Shown here piece after piece: positions 52,504 to 64,000 of a stretch of DNA of 64,000 bases. The DNA comes from Eucalyptus grandis (lineage: Eukaryota; Streptophyta; Magnoliopsida; Myrtales; Myrtaceae): NCBI RefSeq assembly GCF_016545825.1, contig NC_052614.1, forward strand, positions 36,364,072 through 36,428,071. The letters are read 5' to 3'. Numbering within the stretch: the stretch's first letter is position 1; each line of letters opens with the position of its first letter. A model generated the notes under the pieces. That model ran no database searches. It was not told where the DNA came from and saw nothing but the letters and a program-made list of their open reading frames with translations. The position numbers and the translations under genes were made by a program.

Positions 52504-53765
52504 TCACTCCAATTCCATCGCAACTTCCTTCATTGTAGGCCTGTACCTTCCATGAAGTTCTAAACATCTTTTCGCCAAGTTGGACACCGCAATAATTTCT
52601 TTGTTCTCACCATGGTCTAATACCTCCTTGTCAAGAACATCGAACAAGCGATTCTTCTGCATCGAAATGATGAAGTACGAGGCTAGATTTATGTCCTCTT
52701 CTGCCCTTAGTTGAGAAATTGGCTTTTCTCCGGTTAGTAGCTCAACAAGGACAACCCCAAAGCTATAGACATCACTCTTGTGGGTAAATTGACTTGTTTG
52801 GTAGTACTCAGGGTCCAAGTATCCGAAGGTTCCTCGCACCATTGTGGTCAAGTGTGTTTGGTCTATGGAAATCAATTTGGAAGCTCCAAAATCTGCCACT
52901 TTGGCTCTATATTTTTCACCCAAAAGTATATTTGATGACTTGATATCACGATGATAAATCGGTACGGCCGCATCAGAGTGCAACTATGAAAGAGCCCCGG
53001 CAACTTCACTGGCAATTCTTAATCTCATTTCCCACGAGACGGGAAATTCTTTGTCTGGGTCATGAAGATAGCGGTAGAGAGTTCCATTAGGGACAAATTC
53101 ATATACCAAAAGAGGGACTTCACTCTCAAACAAAATCCTAATAGCTTGACCATATTTCCGTGATTGTATTTAGAGAGAATAACAATTTCACTGACGAACT
53201 GTTCGACTTGTCTTGCATCAATAATATTGGATTTCTTCACCGCAATGATTGTTCCGTCTATGAACATTCCCTTGTAAACAGTTCCTTGACCACCTTGACC
53301 CCTTATTCGATTCTCATGGAAATGATCCGTAGCCATGTCTAACTATATTTAGGCGAATAACTTGCCTTTGTCCACATGATTGTCTTCAATAGAAGATAGA
53401 CGTTTTTGCAACAGAAATCCGCCATTACGTTCGAAGAATTTTCGCTTGCGTTTTGCCTTGCGCCTTCTTTTGATGTATTTGTTCAACCACCAACAAAGCA
53501 AAAGCAACACTATGGTTCCGGTACCCGTGCCTGCCCCTGTGTCCCAAAAAGTCAACGGGAATAGCTATGTAACCAATTTCCTCTTCATAGTCAACAAATT
53601 AGTTTCCACTAATTTAACAAGTGCTTTTAAGATTTGAAGAGAGTGAGCCAAAAAGGAGGATTAGCTCAACAAAATAAATCAAAATATTATGCATCATTTA
53701 TGGGTGAGAAACAAAGATACAATCAAATTGTTGAAGGCATAGATTATGAAATTACAAATAAGATT

Positions 53766-54448
53766 ATCCAAGAAGTCCTAAATTTATTAAACGGTAGTTA
53801 ATTCAGTCATAAACATTTTAATTGTTTCAATTTAGTCCTAAACATTTTGATGATTTGCCAATTTAGTCCTAAACTTTTTAAAAATTTGTCAATTTAGTCA
53901 TTCCGACCAATTTTGGCTAAAAATCGCTAACCATCCTACATGACTAGTGCTAATGTTAACAATTTTTGCAAATTTTTTTAATTCTATGATTTTTTTTTTT
54001 GCTTTATTTGATTTTTCCTTTTTCCTTTTCCCTTTTTTTCTCTATCGATCACGGGCGAGGTCCATAGTCACTAGCCTTTGGTGAGGGACACCTATGCTTG
54101 GGTCGCCGAGGGCAACCCGTGCCAGCCTAGGCCCAAGCTGCCCCCGCTCGAAGCCGATGACCTTCGCCAACCATCACCAATGCTTGACAATGACCGAGGG
54201 AGGGGATAAGGGAAAAAGGAAAAGAGAAGAAAAGAAAAGTTCAAAAAAATTTTAAAAGAAAAATTGTCCACATCATTGGTCAAAAGAACTGAATTGGCAA
54301 ATCATCAGAATTTTAAGATTTAATTGACATAGTTGAAAGGTTTAGGACTAAATTAGTAAATTGTCAAGATGTTTAGGAATAAATTAGCACAATTAAAAGA
54401 TTTAGAGTGGAATTGATCACTGTAGAATCATTTTAGGACTTTTTGGAT
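53766..54448. mobile_element. TIR element in WAK intron 2
   Basis: The ends ATCCAAGAAGTCCTAAA and, inverted, ATCCAAAAAGTCCTAAA form arms of about 190 bp. The arms repeat caatttagtcctaaac. The centre holds poly-T/poly-A tracts flanking a GC-rich core (about 54040-54200). There is no transposase. The target duplication is unclear. Confidence 0.78.
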
Positions 54449-57400
54449 AAAGTTTAAAGAAAAAAAACGCACTTGCAAATCCACAGTTCAATCAATCGAC
54501 TTCTTTCAACAAAAAAATAAATAAAACAAAATCAATCACCTTCTTAATTCTACTGCTTACTTCATTTGAGAAATGAGGACTCCAGAAAAAGAAGCAATTG
54601 CGCATGTACTTGGGGAACGCAATGAGGAAGGGCGGGGTTTACGCCCCCCCTCCGCGACTTAAAACTAGTAAAGTTGTCCATGCGCACCTCATGCCTCATG
54701 CAGTACAAATTTCTATATCCCGTCACCATTATCCCGATAATGTCAAGTTTTAAGGAAAAAAAAAATCGATTAGCACAATTCATGATCGTAAGAAGATACA
54801 AACGACGTAAATAGGAGGGACAAAAGAAAATGTCATAGGTAGTGAAAAAATAATAGTGATGTGCTAGGGTTGTGTAAATATTTGAAGCTAATGGTGTGCC
54901 AAATTTGGGATTACCGTCAAAGTTAGTGTTCTATTTTGGCCTTTTTGAAATCTCGGCCCATAATTGGGTCAATCTCTACGGTTTGTGCGGTGTTAAGCTA
55001 TGCTTAACTATGTAAAGGTTTCACGGTGAAATGTGGAAAGAACATATCCAATAGCACTTAAACTAGGAAATCTTTAGGGAGAATAAAGAACGAACAAAAG
55101 GACAAGAGGGCTAGGCAAATCCATTCCTCGCCATGGCCTGGATGCGAAGCATATATATTTTGCTAAATCTCGGCCACAAAGTCCATTGGTGTTGCATTTT
55201 GACTAATTTTATTTGGGACTATGAAGTAAGGATCGCTGAGGAGATTTGATTGTTGATGAATAGAGAAGTAGTAATTTTGATGTGTGATGACAGTCACTAT
55301 CCTTAAGATATTATTCGCCCTCATTATTATTATTGTCAGATTTAGAGTAAATATACCTCTAGGATATACAATAAAGTCATAGAAAAATGACTTCATCAGT
55401 TACTCAATTTCTCTTAAATTTCACCTTAAATATGTTAAAGTTGGACAAATGAAAAAGAGAAGAAGAGAAAGTTTTGAAGAAGTATTTATGGACACTTGTG
55501 GTTATTATAAATAATATATTGTCTCTATTCACAGACAATCACTCAACACATCTATTGAGAATAAGTACCTTATCCCAACCATCACCATTCTTCATGTCAA
55601 GACTAACTTCATTTCATAACTATCCATTGCCTCTTTTTAGGATTAAGATTCATCTCTTTTCATAACCAAGAGTCATGTCTTCTCTTGACTCAAAGTCACG
55701 TCTTATCTTAACCAAGAGACACATCTTTTATGATAACAAACTATTTTAACAATCCCGACTTAATTTGTTATCTACACACATTTACATAAATTCATACATA
55801 CAAGAAAGTATATGTTAAGATATGAATCTTCAATTAATGTAAATAATTCCATTAATAAAATTAGTGGTAGATAAAACTTTGAACCATATTTCACTTGTTA
55901 ATCAAATTATCATACATATGAATTTATACACATTCAATTATAAATTTCTAATGCCTAAGCACTTTTATGACCTTGTGCTCCTCTTGCATTCATGAACATT
56001 TACAAAAGTTCATCTAACTTTTGTTAGAAACGGCACCATTTCTTATGTTAATATAGGTGAAATTCCTAAATTTTTTATCTTAGCATTGCTATGCTAAAGC
56101 ATTAAATTTCATTAAGAATGTTTTCTTACACTCACCCTCCTAAATTTTTATGAGTACTAATCTTGTGTCTCAGTACTCAATCACCATTAAGTTACAACAG
56201 CTTTTTGTTACCCATTTAACTTTGATAATTTTGTTAGAAATTATAAGTTGGGTTTCTACTATCCTTGACTATTATCTAAGACCCAATCCCTTGGCAGTGG
56301 GGAGAAAAACATCACTAGTACCAAAACTTGTGTTGGTATTCATTTTAGTGTCAAAAGTTTTCACCAACTCTTTTATCTAGCAAATAGATATCCCGTCAAT
56401 CAAATTTATACTAGATCGACTACCTGCAACAATGTTCGGAATTTTAACCTTCTATACCCTTCTTATTTTTATAGAAAATCTATTCACTAATAGAAATCAA
56501 TAATCTTCACCACAAAATTTCAATAGAATACCATTGGTGAAATTTTGATTGATCTACACTAATGCCTAAAGTGAAAACTACAATGGTGATCACAACGAGT
56601 GTCGATGCAGTTTTTCGAGTCACCAACAGTCTCTTTCCTCAACAAAAGCTGTTTTAAAGGGTCTTATTCTCAAAAATGAATGCTGCATGAGTGAGTCTAA
56701 ACAATTCAATTAGAGGTGCTAGTTTCACCAAGTCCAGCAAATAGATATCGCTTTCAATGACATGGAAAATTGCAAGAAATAGCATCTTTCAATAACATTT
56801 CGCAACAACTTCTATATTAAAAGACAAAGTAGCAAGCTTGACTTTAGGACTCTAAAAACAAATATTCCTAAAGTGGACTCAATGATAACGAATAGTGCAA
56901 CATTTTTCCTTTTTTTTTTCAATTTAACTTATAAGCGAAAGAGACTCACCAAATCAGTGACATGTTCCAAGCCGTCCATGGTTCTAGATTTTCATGATAT
57001 AGAAACACCAATATTTCTACATCTGTACTTTTTATTGTCATCTTGATAGATTCAATGACACCTACTGGCAGGTCCAGGCGAGAATAGTTTTCAGTAACAA
57101 GTATGGATCATCACCTAAGTATGGCAAAGTCATAGGATCACAATCATAATGTGAATACAATTTATGGAAAATGTTTTCACATTGACCCAATATCATCGAG
57201 TCTTCCATAGCCAAAGATGATCTAAACATTGTCAAGAGTGAAATCCGGCCTTTAAATTTTAAGATAGCTACTTGGAATAAGTAATCCAATTTGATGCTTA
57301 ATCTCTTCGCATAGAAATTTCAGTCGAAAGGATAGAGATAGTCTTGTTGTAAACTTACTCCAAGAAAGCAAAATACATAGGAAAATCAGGCTAAATATAT

Positions 57401-57475
57401 GAATAGTATTTTCTTGTAAAACACATCAAATTGAAATCATCACCCAAAAAAGCTAAATAGTCAAAATGAGCTTAC
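54449..57475. other. Rest of WAK intron 2
   Basis: About 3 kb of AT-rich sequence with no supported gene. The stretch 54470-54850 resembles 61160-61395. The size is large for a WAK intron, so further old TE insertions are likely but none could be bounded. Confidence 0.45.
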
Positions 57476-58607
57476 CAACCAAAATGATCACCAAATGTGG
57501 TGATTTAGGATTAGCAATGCATCCATCTCCACCCTTCTTGCCATCACCATGGTAACCCTTTGGGCATGAGCATGTATAACTTCCCTTGGTGTTATGGCAA
57601 ATTCCGTCACACGGGTTCTTCTTTGGATCAGCTCATTAATATCTGCAAAAATTAAAGGCACATTAAATGGAAACTCCAAGAGAAAAGGAAAGAACAATAG
57701 CATCAAAATATCATCATCAGTGACTCAGAATATATACCAACCTTCACAACCAAGGTATGGATTCCCCTCATACCCAGAAGAGCAATTACATCGGTAACCG
57801 ATGTCGGCAAAATCAAAGCACTCGCTGTGCGCCTTACAAGCGAACCTTGCCGGGTCCTTCGCTGCCTCGTTGCAAGTCTGATTCCACACGGCCCAGTCGA
57901 GCACCGAGGGGACCATCGTCCTGTTCCTCATGCCATTGAGATCCTCCCTACTGAAATTGAAGGACTTGTCTTCGACTATGAATGCATAACTGCAAGGATT
58001 GAAGCTCCACACATTGCTGTGGTTGTTCAAGCTGCTCACGCTGGCGTTGTAGTTGAGGAGCATCTCGGGTATCGGGGTCTGGCAACACCCGATCCCATCG
58101 CACTCCTCGTCAGTCACGTCGTCGATCCCAGCACACACCGAGAGGCAGCCGCTTGAGAATCCCTGCCCATTGGATCCCGCGATCACGGCGACTGTGTTGC
58201 ACCCGATGGCCGTGAACTTGTTCTTGGTGTTGGAGAAAGCGAATGCAAGGAGGATGGCGTAGGCTGTGCGCGACTGTTGCTGTACACCGGCCTCATTGTA
58301 GCAGTCTGTGCTGATGGAGGTGTACATGCGGAGCTCGCCGTCAAGCGATATGTCGAGGACTTCAATGTTGGCTGTGCTATTCCATAAGTAGGGCTTGGGG
58401 GTGGAGGCGGCGGTGACGTTGCAGTGGATGGAGAAGTACTCGTTCAAGTAGCAACCGTCTCGGGTAAGGCACGGCGACGTCTCCGCAAGTTTCTTGGCAG
58501 TTGGGAGATACAGTTTGAGGAGATGATAATGACGATGATATCCGTAATAACTATCCGACCACTAACAACATCCTCATTATCTCCAAAGGATTCCACTCTG
58601 AACCCAT

Positions 58608-58609
<2 letters not shown>

Positions 58610-58647
<38 letters not shown>
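58610..58647. repeat. (CT)n microsatellite next to the WAK start codon
   Basis: About 37 bp of CT dinucleotide immediately upstream of the inferred ATG (58607, minus strand), so GA repeats in the former 5' leader. Confidence 0.95.
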
Positions 58648-58652
<5 letters not shown>

Positions 58653-59234
58653 AATTTGGTGTATCGTGGAAATGGATCGCGTGTGTTCTTTTTATAGCAA
58701 AGGAACGCGTTCGCTCATTGACAAAGCACGCAGCCTTGAAGTTTCTCACATTCTCTTTTGAGGGAGGATTGACTCGGCGTTTGGAGAGATCACCACTAAC
58801 TACACCTTGTCCCGGAAGTTTGGGATTTGTCCAATTCTACGTCCTACTATTCAATTCTTCTCGTATCTTTGCCATCAAATATTACAGGCGCTGCCAATTC
58901 TATCCCAAAATATTGCCACAAGTAAAAATATGAAATAAAATAATTGATTAGAACTAGAAGTTCCCTTTCGGCCTCGTGCTGCTCGCTTACTCCCGGTTAA
59001 TTAAGTCTGGTAGAATACACGAATTCCTTCATAATTGCAGTGTAATAGCTAGCGTACCATATAACATCCAGCGATATTCATATAACATCCACGTGCGTCG
59101 TCATTATGATAAATAAATTTTGAGAAATGGCACTTTGCATCTAAGATGTGAGAGGGCAAACAAAGGAAAAGATTAGAGACTAAAAGAAAACTATGACAAG
59201 ATAGAAGATGTTGCACAAAATGACGATATACCTA
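58648..59234. other. Upstream region of the WAK pseudogene
   Basis: Probable former 5' leader and promoter of the WAK gene. On the minus strand a TATA-like tataaaa lies near 58690-58697, about 85 bp upstream of the ATG. Nothing else stands out. Confidence 0.4.
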
Positions 59235-60060
59235 ATTTCTCCAAACTTTATTGGTCCAAAATCTATTGCAGTTATGTTAGTTTTGTCTTGGACCTTTTGT
59301 TTTTATCAATTAAGTCATAATCTTTTGTATTTATGCTAATTCAGTCCATCTAGCTAAATTTGGCTAATCGGTGCTGATGTAACACGATTGATGCTAACAC
59401 ATAATATTTTAATATTTTTTCATGTCTCTTTAATTATTTTTCGTTTTCCTTTTTTTCTTGCCTTTTTTTTTTTTTCATGTTCCTTCTTCCTTTGGCCAGT
59501 CACTAGACTAAGGCGACTAACCAGAGGTGAGGGCCAACAAGGCACGACCTCGCCAATCCGGTGAGGGCTCTCCTCACCTCGCCCTTGCCCCCACTAGCCT
59601 TGCTATTATTGGGCAAGCTATGCCTCACCTAGCCACTAGCAAGGTGAGCCCCCACTGGGATCTAGGAGGGGCTCACCACACTAGTGGTTGAGAAAGCTCA
59701 CTCTCACCCAATGATGGTGAGGCCAAGCCTCGTTAGGGGTGGACAAGGCTTGACCTTGTTGGCTAGAGAAAGGAGAAGGAAAAATATAAAGAGAAAGAAA
59801 AGACAAAAAGAAGAAGAAGAAGAAGAAAATACCTTAAAATAAAATAAAATTTATAAAATATTAAAATATTATTAAAAATTGTTCACGTCGCCAAGATCGT
59901 CGTCTTAAGTCAAGGTTGGCCAGCTAAATTTAATTGAATGAACTAAATTGATGCAAATATAAAAGGTTTATGACTCAATTGACCAAAAAAAAAAAAAAAA
60001 AAGTGAGTTTAGGACTGAATTGACATAATTGCAATAGGTATAGAACTTTTTTGATAATTT
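59235..60060. mobile_element. TIR element upstream of the WAK pseudogene
   Basis: The left arm has tccaaaatctattgcagtta and the right arm, inverted, ttctatacctattgcaatta. Both go on with matching ...tatgt(t/c)a(g/a)tt...gtc stretches. The core (about 59500-59750) is GC-rich with poly-T on one side and A/G-rich sequence on the other, as in the intron element at 53766. Ends are approximate. Confidence 0.7.
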
Positions 60061-61397
60061 TTTTATCACAAAATGAGCTGCTCTTACTTTTCTAATAATC
60101 TCCTAAAGATTACTCTATGATTCTAGAGTTTAAGAAATGTCTCTCCCTCTGTGGAAACAAGAAAAAGTCCGGTCTTCTCCTTTCCATATCGATTTTTGAT
60201 ACAGTGTTTACTGGGGATGTTGCTTCTGTGCATGGCAATGTTTTTCTTTTGGGGAGTTCATTTTTATGCAAAAACTAAAAGTTGGTAGGGAAAGGACAAG
60301 ACCAGACGATTTCTATGTTTGAACATTTCCAAAACATAATATTGGACGGTAAAAGCTAGTCGTTACAAGCCAATGACCGATGAAAAAAAGCCAACTTGTT
60401 GACAAATTTCATCAGTTAACAATTTTAGAAATTTCTCTTTATAATATTATTAGAGTTATTTTCATTGACTGTTCGAAAATCCGAATTGCTGACTTAATTG
60501 GATGATGCATGGATATATGATGTGCATCCCAACTTATTAACTTATTAACTAGGGCTTCAACTCTTGCCATTACAAGCATCTACCAACTTTTTCATTAGGG
60601 CACTTGGTTTTTATTTCCTATGATAAAAGAAAAGCCGCTTCTTAACTTTTCTATAAAAAAAAAAATAATTTTCTAAATTTTGAATCCTATATTAATTTTA
60701 TATATTACAGAACATTTTAAGAATTTCATGTTTAATAAAAGTGGTGTAAAATTTTAAAAAGCTGAGAAAACAAATGGTAAAAATCATTAGGAACGTCGTG
60801 CAGAATTCCTTTTACCTCTCCGAAGAGACTTTAATTTAGATTTGTCATTTCCTACTTAAGTTAAGGCACGAAATTCCTTGAATTGGCTTGCTTGCTCAAA
60901 ACAGTTTTTAAAACATGAGTTGGGTAGATGTTGTCATGTCGCTAGTAGCCAAGAAGCTATCTAAATAGTGTCGTCATCAATATGGCTTGTGCAGAAATTG
61001 AAAAGAGTTTTGTAGGTTGTGTGTCACACCTAAAAGAAAGACGAAATAGCCAAATTCTGTCAGATCTTAGATGCTCATCAAATCTAAAGAGAGAAAGGAA
61101 CAGGTTTGACTTTAGGAGCAAAAGAGAAAAAGGATTGGACTCTCTAGTTAGATTAAAAATACATGCAAATCCACATTTCAATCGGTCACCTTATGCCTTG
61201 TGAGGAGCCAGTTTCTTTATCCCATCACCGTCACTTGCAATTGCAAGTATGTGGATTTAACTATTAATTTATCCTGCTGCATAATGATTTCTTTCTAAGT
61301 CTTAAATTTCGATAAGTTTAATTAATGATTGTAAGAGAACACAGAAATGACATAAAGAGGAAGGGAGTAAAAGAATTGTCATAGGTAATAAAGAGAT
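60061..61397. other. Intergenic with a segment resembling the WAK intron
   Basis: 60061-60950 shows nothing recognisable. From about 61160 the sequence follows that of 54475-54850 in the same orientation: gcaaatccaca, tatcccatcaccgtc, and near the end gtcataggtaataaag. The plus-strand open frame at 60982-61203 has no family signature. Confidence 0.5.
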
Positions 61398-62120
61398 TAT
61401 TGACACCTAAATCTTGGCTATACGTTTAATTGTTTATTGCATAAAAAAATTCAGGGATCAAAGTCAACCACTAAACAAAGAAATATTAATTTTCTGCATT
61501 GCATTTTAGGCATTTACACATTATAAAGCATGTCTGCATTCAATCAATATTCTCTGAGCTAGCTTCATCGCATTTGAATTTGAGAAGCCAGGAAAAATAC
61601 TTTCAGTCGACACCCGAATTAGCAAATATCTTCAAAATATGCTTGACTATGAAAGAGGCAATAAGATTGTGCGCATGGCATGGGTGACGAGGAAGCAAAT
61701 CAAGAAGACCAATCAATCCAGCAAATTCTCGGCCAGCCAAGAGGAGAGAATTGTGGAATGTTTTCAAGTGCAGCAAGTGAGAAATAAACAAAATAAGATA
61801 AGAGGAGCAAACCGGATGAATGACTGCGGTAATGGGAAAGGAAATAGAGATTTGCTCCATCAGCCTCGCCATCGAATCTCCGTCAAGCAGAGCGTCCTGC
61901 ATCACCTTCCACGGTTGATTCCAGCAACATCAGTCTCCCCGCCATCGTGCTTCAGTCCGACGCCCAGCGAGCAACCCTCCGCCATCTGAGATCTCCACTT
62001 TTCAGGCGTCCGCTGCTTGAAGTCATCATCCATAGCCGTGCCTACAAGTTCCTGGCGACAATCCACATCTGTGCCTGTATACCAGCCTTCGTGGTTCGGG
62101 GGATGACAGTTAGCCAAGTG
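61398..62120 (+). mobile_element. LTR of the TGTTGACACC family, plus orientation (partial)
   Basis: It starts TATTGACACCTAAATCTTGG at 61398. The block through ccactaaacaaag matches the LTR at 19217 and the inverted start at 63859. Its right limit is not visible; the stretch to about 62120 is GC-richer and contains no gene I can support. Confidence 0.6.
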
Positions 62121-63000
62121 ATTTAGATAATCACTCCCTGTAGACTAAGAAGTCCCCTTCATCAAGGACAATAAGGGTGAAATGGATTCAAATGAATCTT
62201 GGCAATTGTCTAACTGTGGATGAAATAAGGAGTGGTGAGTTATATATCTCATCACATGGATCAATTTCTTGAATCTGTTTAGAAGTTCACAATCCACATG
62301 AACCAAAATTTGTAAATAACATAATTTTGAGAGGAATCTTGTTGAATGGAAGCTTGAAATTTCAGATTAAGATCACATAATTAATGATGATGATGATGAC
62401 GACGACGACAATAACAATAACAACATAGGTTCATCATGCAAACTTATGTTTCTACCTCAGTCCACATCATTGGTGGGATTTATAAAAAGTAACTTTAGTA
62501 AAAAGATGTGCTATATGGCCCACCTTCGAGAGGCACACCAAAACTGACACCTTTTTCATGAAAGTTCATACGAAATTGGCTGATATTTAAGATAGAGACA
62601 GCTTTTACTGAGTCTTGTCGATATATTGCTACTTTATTTCTCTAATAACAGCCTCAATGATGACAGAACCATTAATAAGAATTTTATTGCCTAATGTTTG
62701 CTCTGGAGGAGAGGGAATGTCTTTTAAAAAGATAGTCTTTGTCCACCCTTTACCTTAATTTTTTCGGCAAAGAAAACTTTAACTATTTTGCTATCTCCAC
62801 CAAGGAAGTTGAGAAATTAATATTATCAAACTATATTTTTTTATCAAGAATCCTATTACTTTTTTCTTCGTTTCATTTCGAGTTAAGTTAGTTTCGTTAT
62901 AGACGAACAAATTGAATCCTTAGTACAAGCCTCTATTCACATTTCAAATCAATTTGGAAATTTCGAGTACTGACCAATTGTAACATCACAACATGAGTCG
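62121..63000. other. Interior between two inverted LTR starts
   Basis: AT-rich, no supported coding region. Includes a short (GAT/GAC)n run near 62382-62408. Confidence 0.4.
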
Positions 63001-63859
63001 CGTTCCTGATAAAAGCAAACCTTGGATTTGGAATCAGCCAAATCATTAAAGCTTATAGACATTCAGATCGTGGAGACATCAGTTGGCCACGCAAGTCGCT
63101 GCTTGGCTTTTCAGGTCAAGGTCAACGTCGTGTCACCTGGCGTTCGGATCGTAGAGATATGAGTTGGCTATGCAAGTCATAGCCGCGACGAGTGCAGGGG
63201 GTCGGCCTTCGGAGCTCACCGGAAGGAAGATCTTTTTTCTTTCCTTTCACACGTCCCCCCCTGGGCCCCCTTCCTTTGTCAGAGAAACAACCCTCCTTTG
63301 TGTTGACTTTTTCCCCAAAAATCGAAAAAAAAAAAACCCATTTATAGGCGAGGACTTAGGTCTTCGTAGCATATTTTATTTCCTTTGTTCACTTTTTCCA
63401 TCTACCCATATCAGATTCAAATTTCCTTTCTCAATATGCATGAAAATCAATTTTTGCTCGCCTATAGCCTCCTGAATATATTGTTGAGATATATGCACTT
63501 ACGTGCAATATTCTCTTTTATTTTATTTTTCGATATTTCATCCAAAACCTTCTTTTCTGCCAAGAAATATATCCCTTGGTGTATATATTGCCTGAATATA
63601 TGAAAATCTCCCGTCATATCATCGAGTATTGGAAGAATAGAACAAATCTTTTCCGAAATATATCTATCTCCCAATTCATAAAATTAAAGCTCATCAGTCG
63701 TCAGTCGGTCCAACGCAAATGCGATAAAAATAAATTATGTAAACTAAATAATGAATGCTTCTAAAACTATATGTTATTTTTGTTTAGGGGTTAAAAATTA
63801 ATCCTTGATTTTTAATGCGATAAAATATTAATCGAATGGTCAAAATTTAGGTGTCAACA
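63001..63859 (-). mobile_element. LTR of the TGTTGACACC family, minus orientation
   Basis: On the minus strand it starts TGTTGACACCTAAATTTTG at 63859. It continues with acccctaaacaaaaata and has a TATA box at 63338-63349. The left limit is not visible. Confidence 0.68.
63338..63349 (-). promoter_or_regulatory. TATA box in the minus-strand LTR
   Basis: CCTATAAATGGG on the minus strand, about 510 bp inside the LTR. Confidence 0.5.
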
Positions 63860-64000
63860 GAACAAATTAAAGGAAAACAACAGTTGCTCATTCTAACCAA
63901 ATTTTGCCAAAAATTGGAAAAAAATTATGCAAAACCTATAATGTTACACGTAATTCACTGATTGTAGAAATGTCTTGGTTATCAATAACATCTTCAATTT
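63860..64000. other. Window end, nothing recognised
   Basis: Short AT-rich flank beyond the LTR start at 63859. Confidence 0.4.

Larger units (their letters stand above)
52504..58607 (-). pseudogene. Wall-associated receptor kinase-like gene (WAK/WAKL), three exons, multiply broken
   Basis: WAKs are plasma-membrane receptors that bind wall pectin and signal through a Ser/Thr kinase. Exon 1 (58607-57742) has the pectin-binding domain (CQETCGDVAVPYP, then CYLNEYFSIHCNVT, and CDGIGCCQTPIP) and ends in EGF-like YRCNCSSGYEGNPYLGCE. Exon 2 (57642-57476) is the Ca-[24 protein letters not shown]. Exon 3 (from about 53536) has a TM segment TIVLLLLCWWLNKYI and the kinase: [40 protein letters not shown]. 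Lesions: TAG at 58551; deletion at about 58460 between VPYP and GCY; 4-bp loss at about 57630 removing an EGF Cys; TAA 53349 and TAG 53343; 1-bp loss at about 53127; TAG at 52984. A TGA at 52504 ends the kinase early. Confidence 0.9.

Noticed and set aside
57062..57289. 75-residue minus-strand ORF between WAK exons 2 and 3
   Set aside because: No WAK domain, no splice-site context and no family signature. Treated as intron.
58444..58749. 101-residue minus-strand ORF with an Arg-Glu run
   Set aside because: It is the wrong frame through the (CT)n tract and WAK exon 1.
61603..61989. Overlapping 100- and 116-residue ORFs on opposite strands
   Set aside because: Within LTR-derived sequence next to 61398. 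No recognisable domain in either strand.

Overview
The window is nuclear DNA from a flowering plant. The genes are split by GT-AG introns. Their products are plant families: a wall-associated receptor kinase (WAK), a two-pore K+ channel (TPK) and a heavy-metal-associated (HMA) protein of the HPP/Pi21-like type. The rest is almost entirely Ty1-copia and Ty3-gypsy LTR retrotransposons, long solo LTRs and non-autonomous TIR DNA transposons. A woody rosid such as Myrtaceae would fit, but that is an impression and I cannot prove a species. Two runs of exactly 100 N (20137-20236, 50566-50665) are scaffold gaps.

Layout. 1-10937: a degenerate Copia element. Its gag is cut in two by a solo LTR (962-6535), which is itself cut by a second solo LTR of the same family (3381-6441); both have recognisable 5-bp target duplications. 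11067-11589: the 3' end of a TPK channel gene, a pseudogene. 12379-14206 (-): a three-exon HMA-domain gene, the only host gene here whose model stays open, with a MITE in its second intron. 14400-19216: a second Copia element, split by a 1.4-kb hAT-like element (17441-18853). 19217-20136: an LTR that runs into the first gap.

20237 to about 48390 is a nest of Gypsy elements that look like Tekay/Del chromoviruses with 2.9-3.6 kb LTRs. Element A (+) is internally deleted; its 3' LTR starts at 24679. Element B (-; 26766-37586) sits inside that LTR with a 4/5 target duplication. B's gag carries a TIR element with about 400-bp inverted repeats (33525-34665), and B's 5' end is a fusion of LTR pieces in opposite orientations. 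Element C (-; from 38496) also sits in A's LTR. It is a chimera of a 3' LTR, a pol piece and an opposite-strand LTR fragment that holds a solo LTR (43462-46782) with a perfect AGTTT duplication. About 48400-51180 is another LTR of the TGTTGACACC family, on the minus strand, containing the second gap.

52504-58607 (-) is a three-exon WAK-like gene with at least six disabling lesions, so a pseudogene, with a 3.9-kb TE-bearing second intron. 59235-60060 is a TIR element. 60960-61397 resembles part of the WAK intron, which suggests a local duplication. 61398-63859 is bounded by two inverted LTR starts.

No rRNA, tRNA, CRISPR or operon-like feature was seen. The genes do not form a pathway: this is a repeat-rich interval with one probable working gene and decaying fragments of two others. 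I found no convincing new biological system. The value lies in the nested insertion history and in small gene-structure changes.
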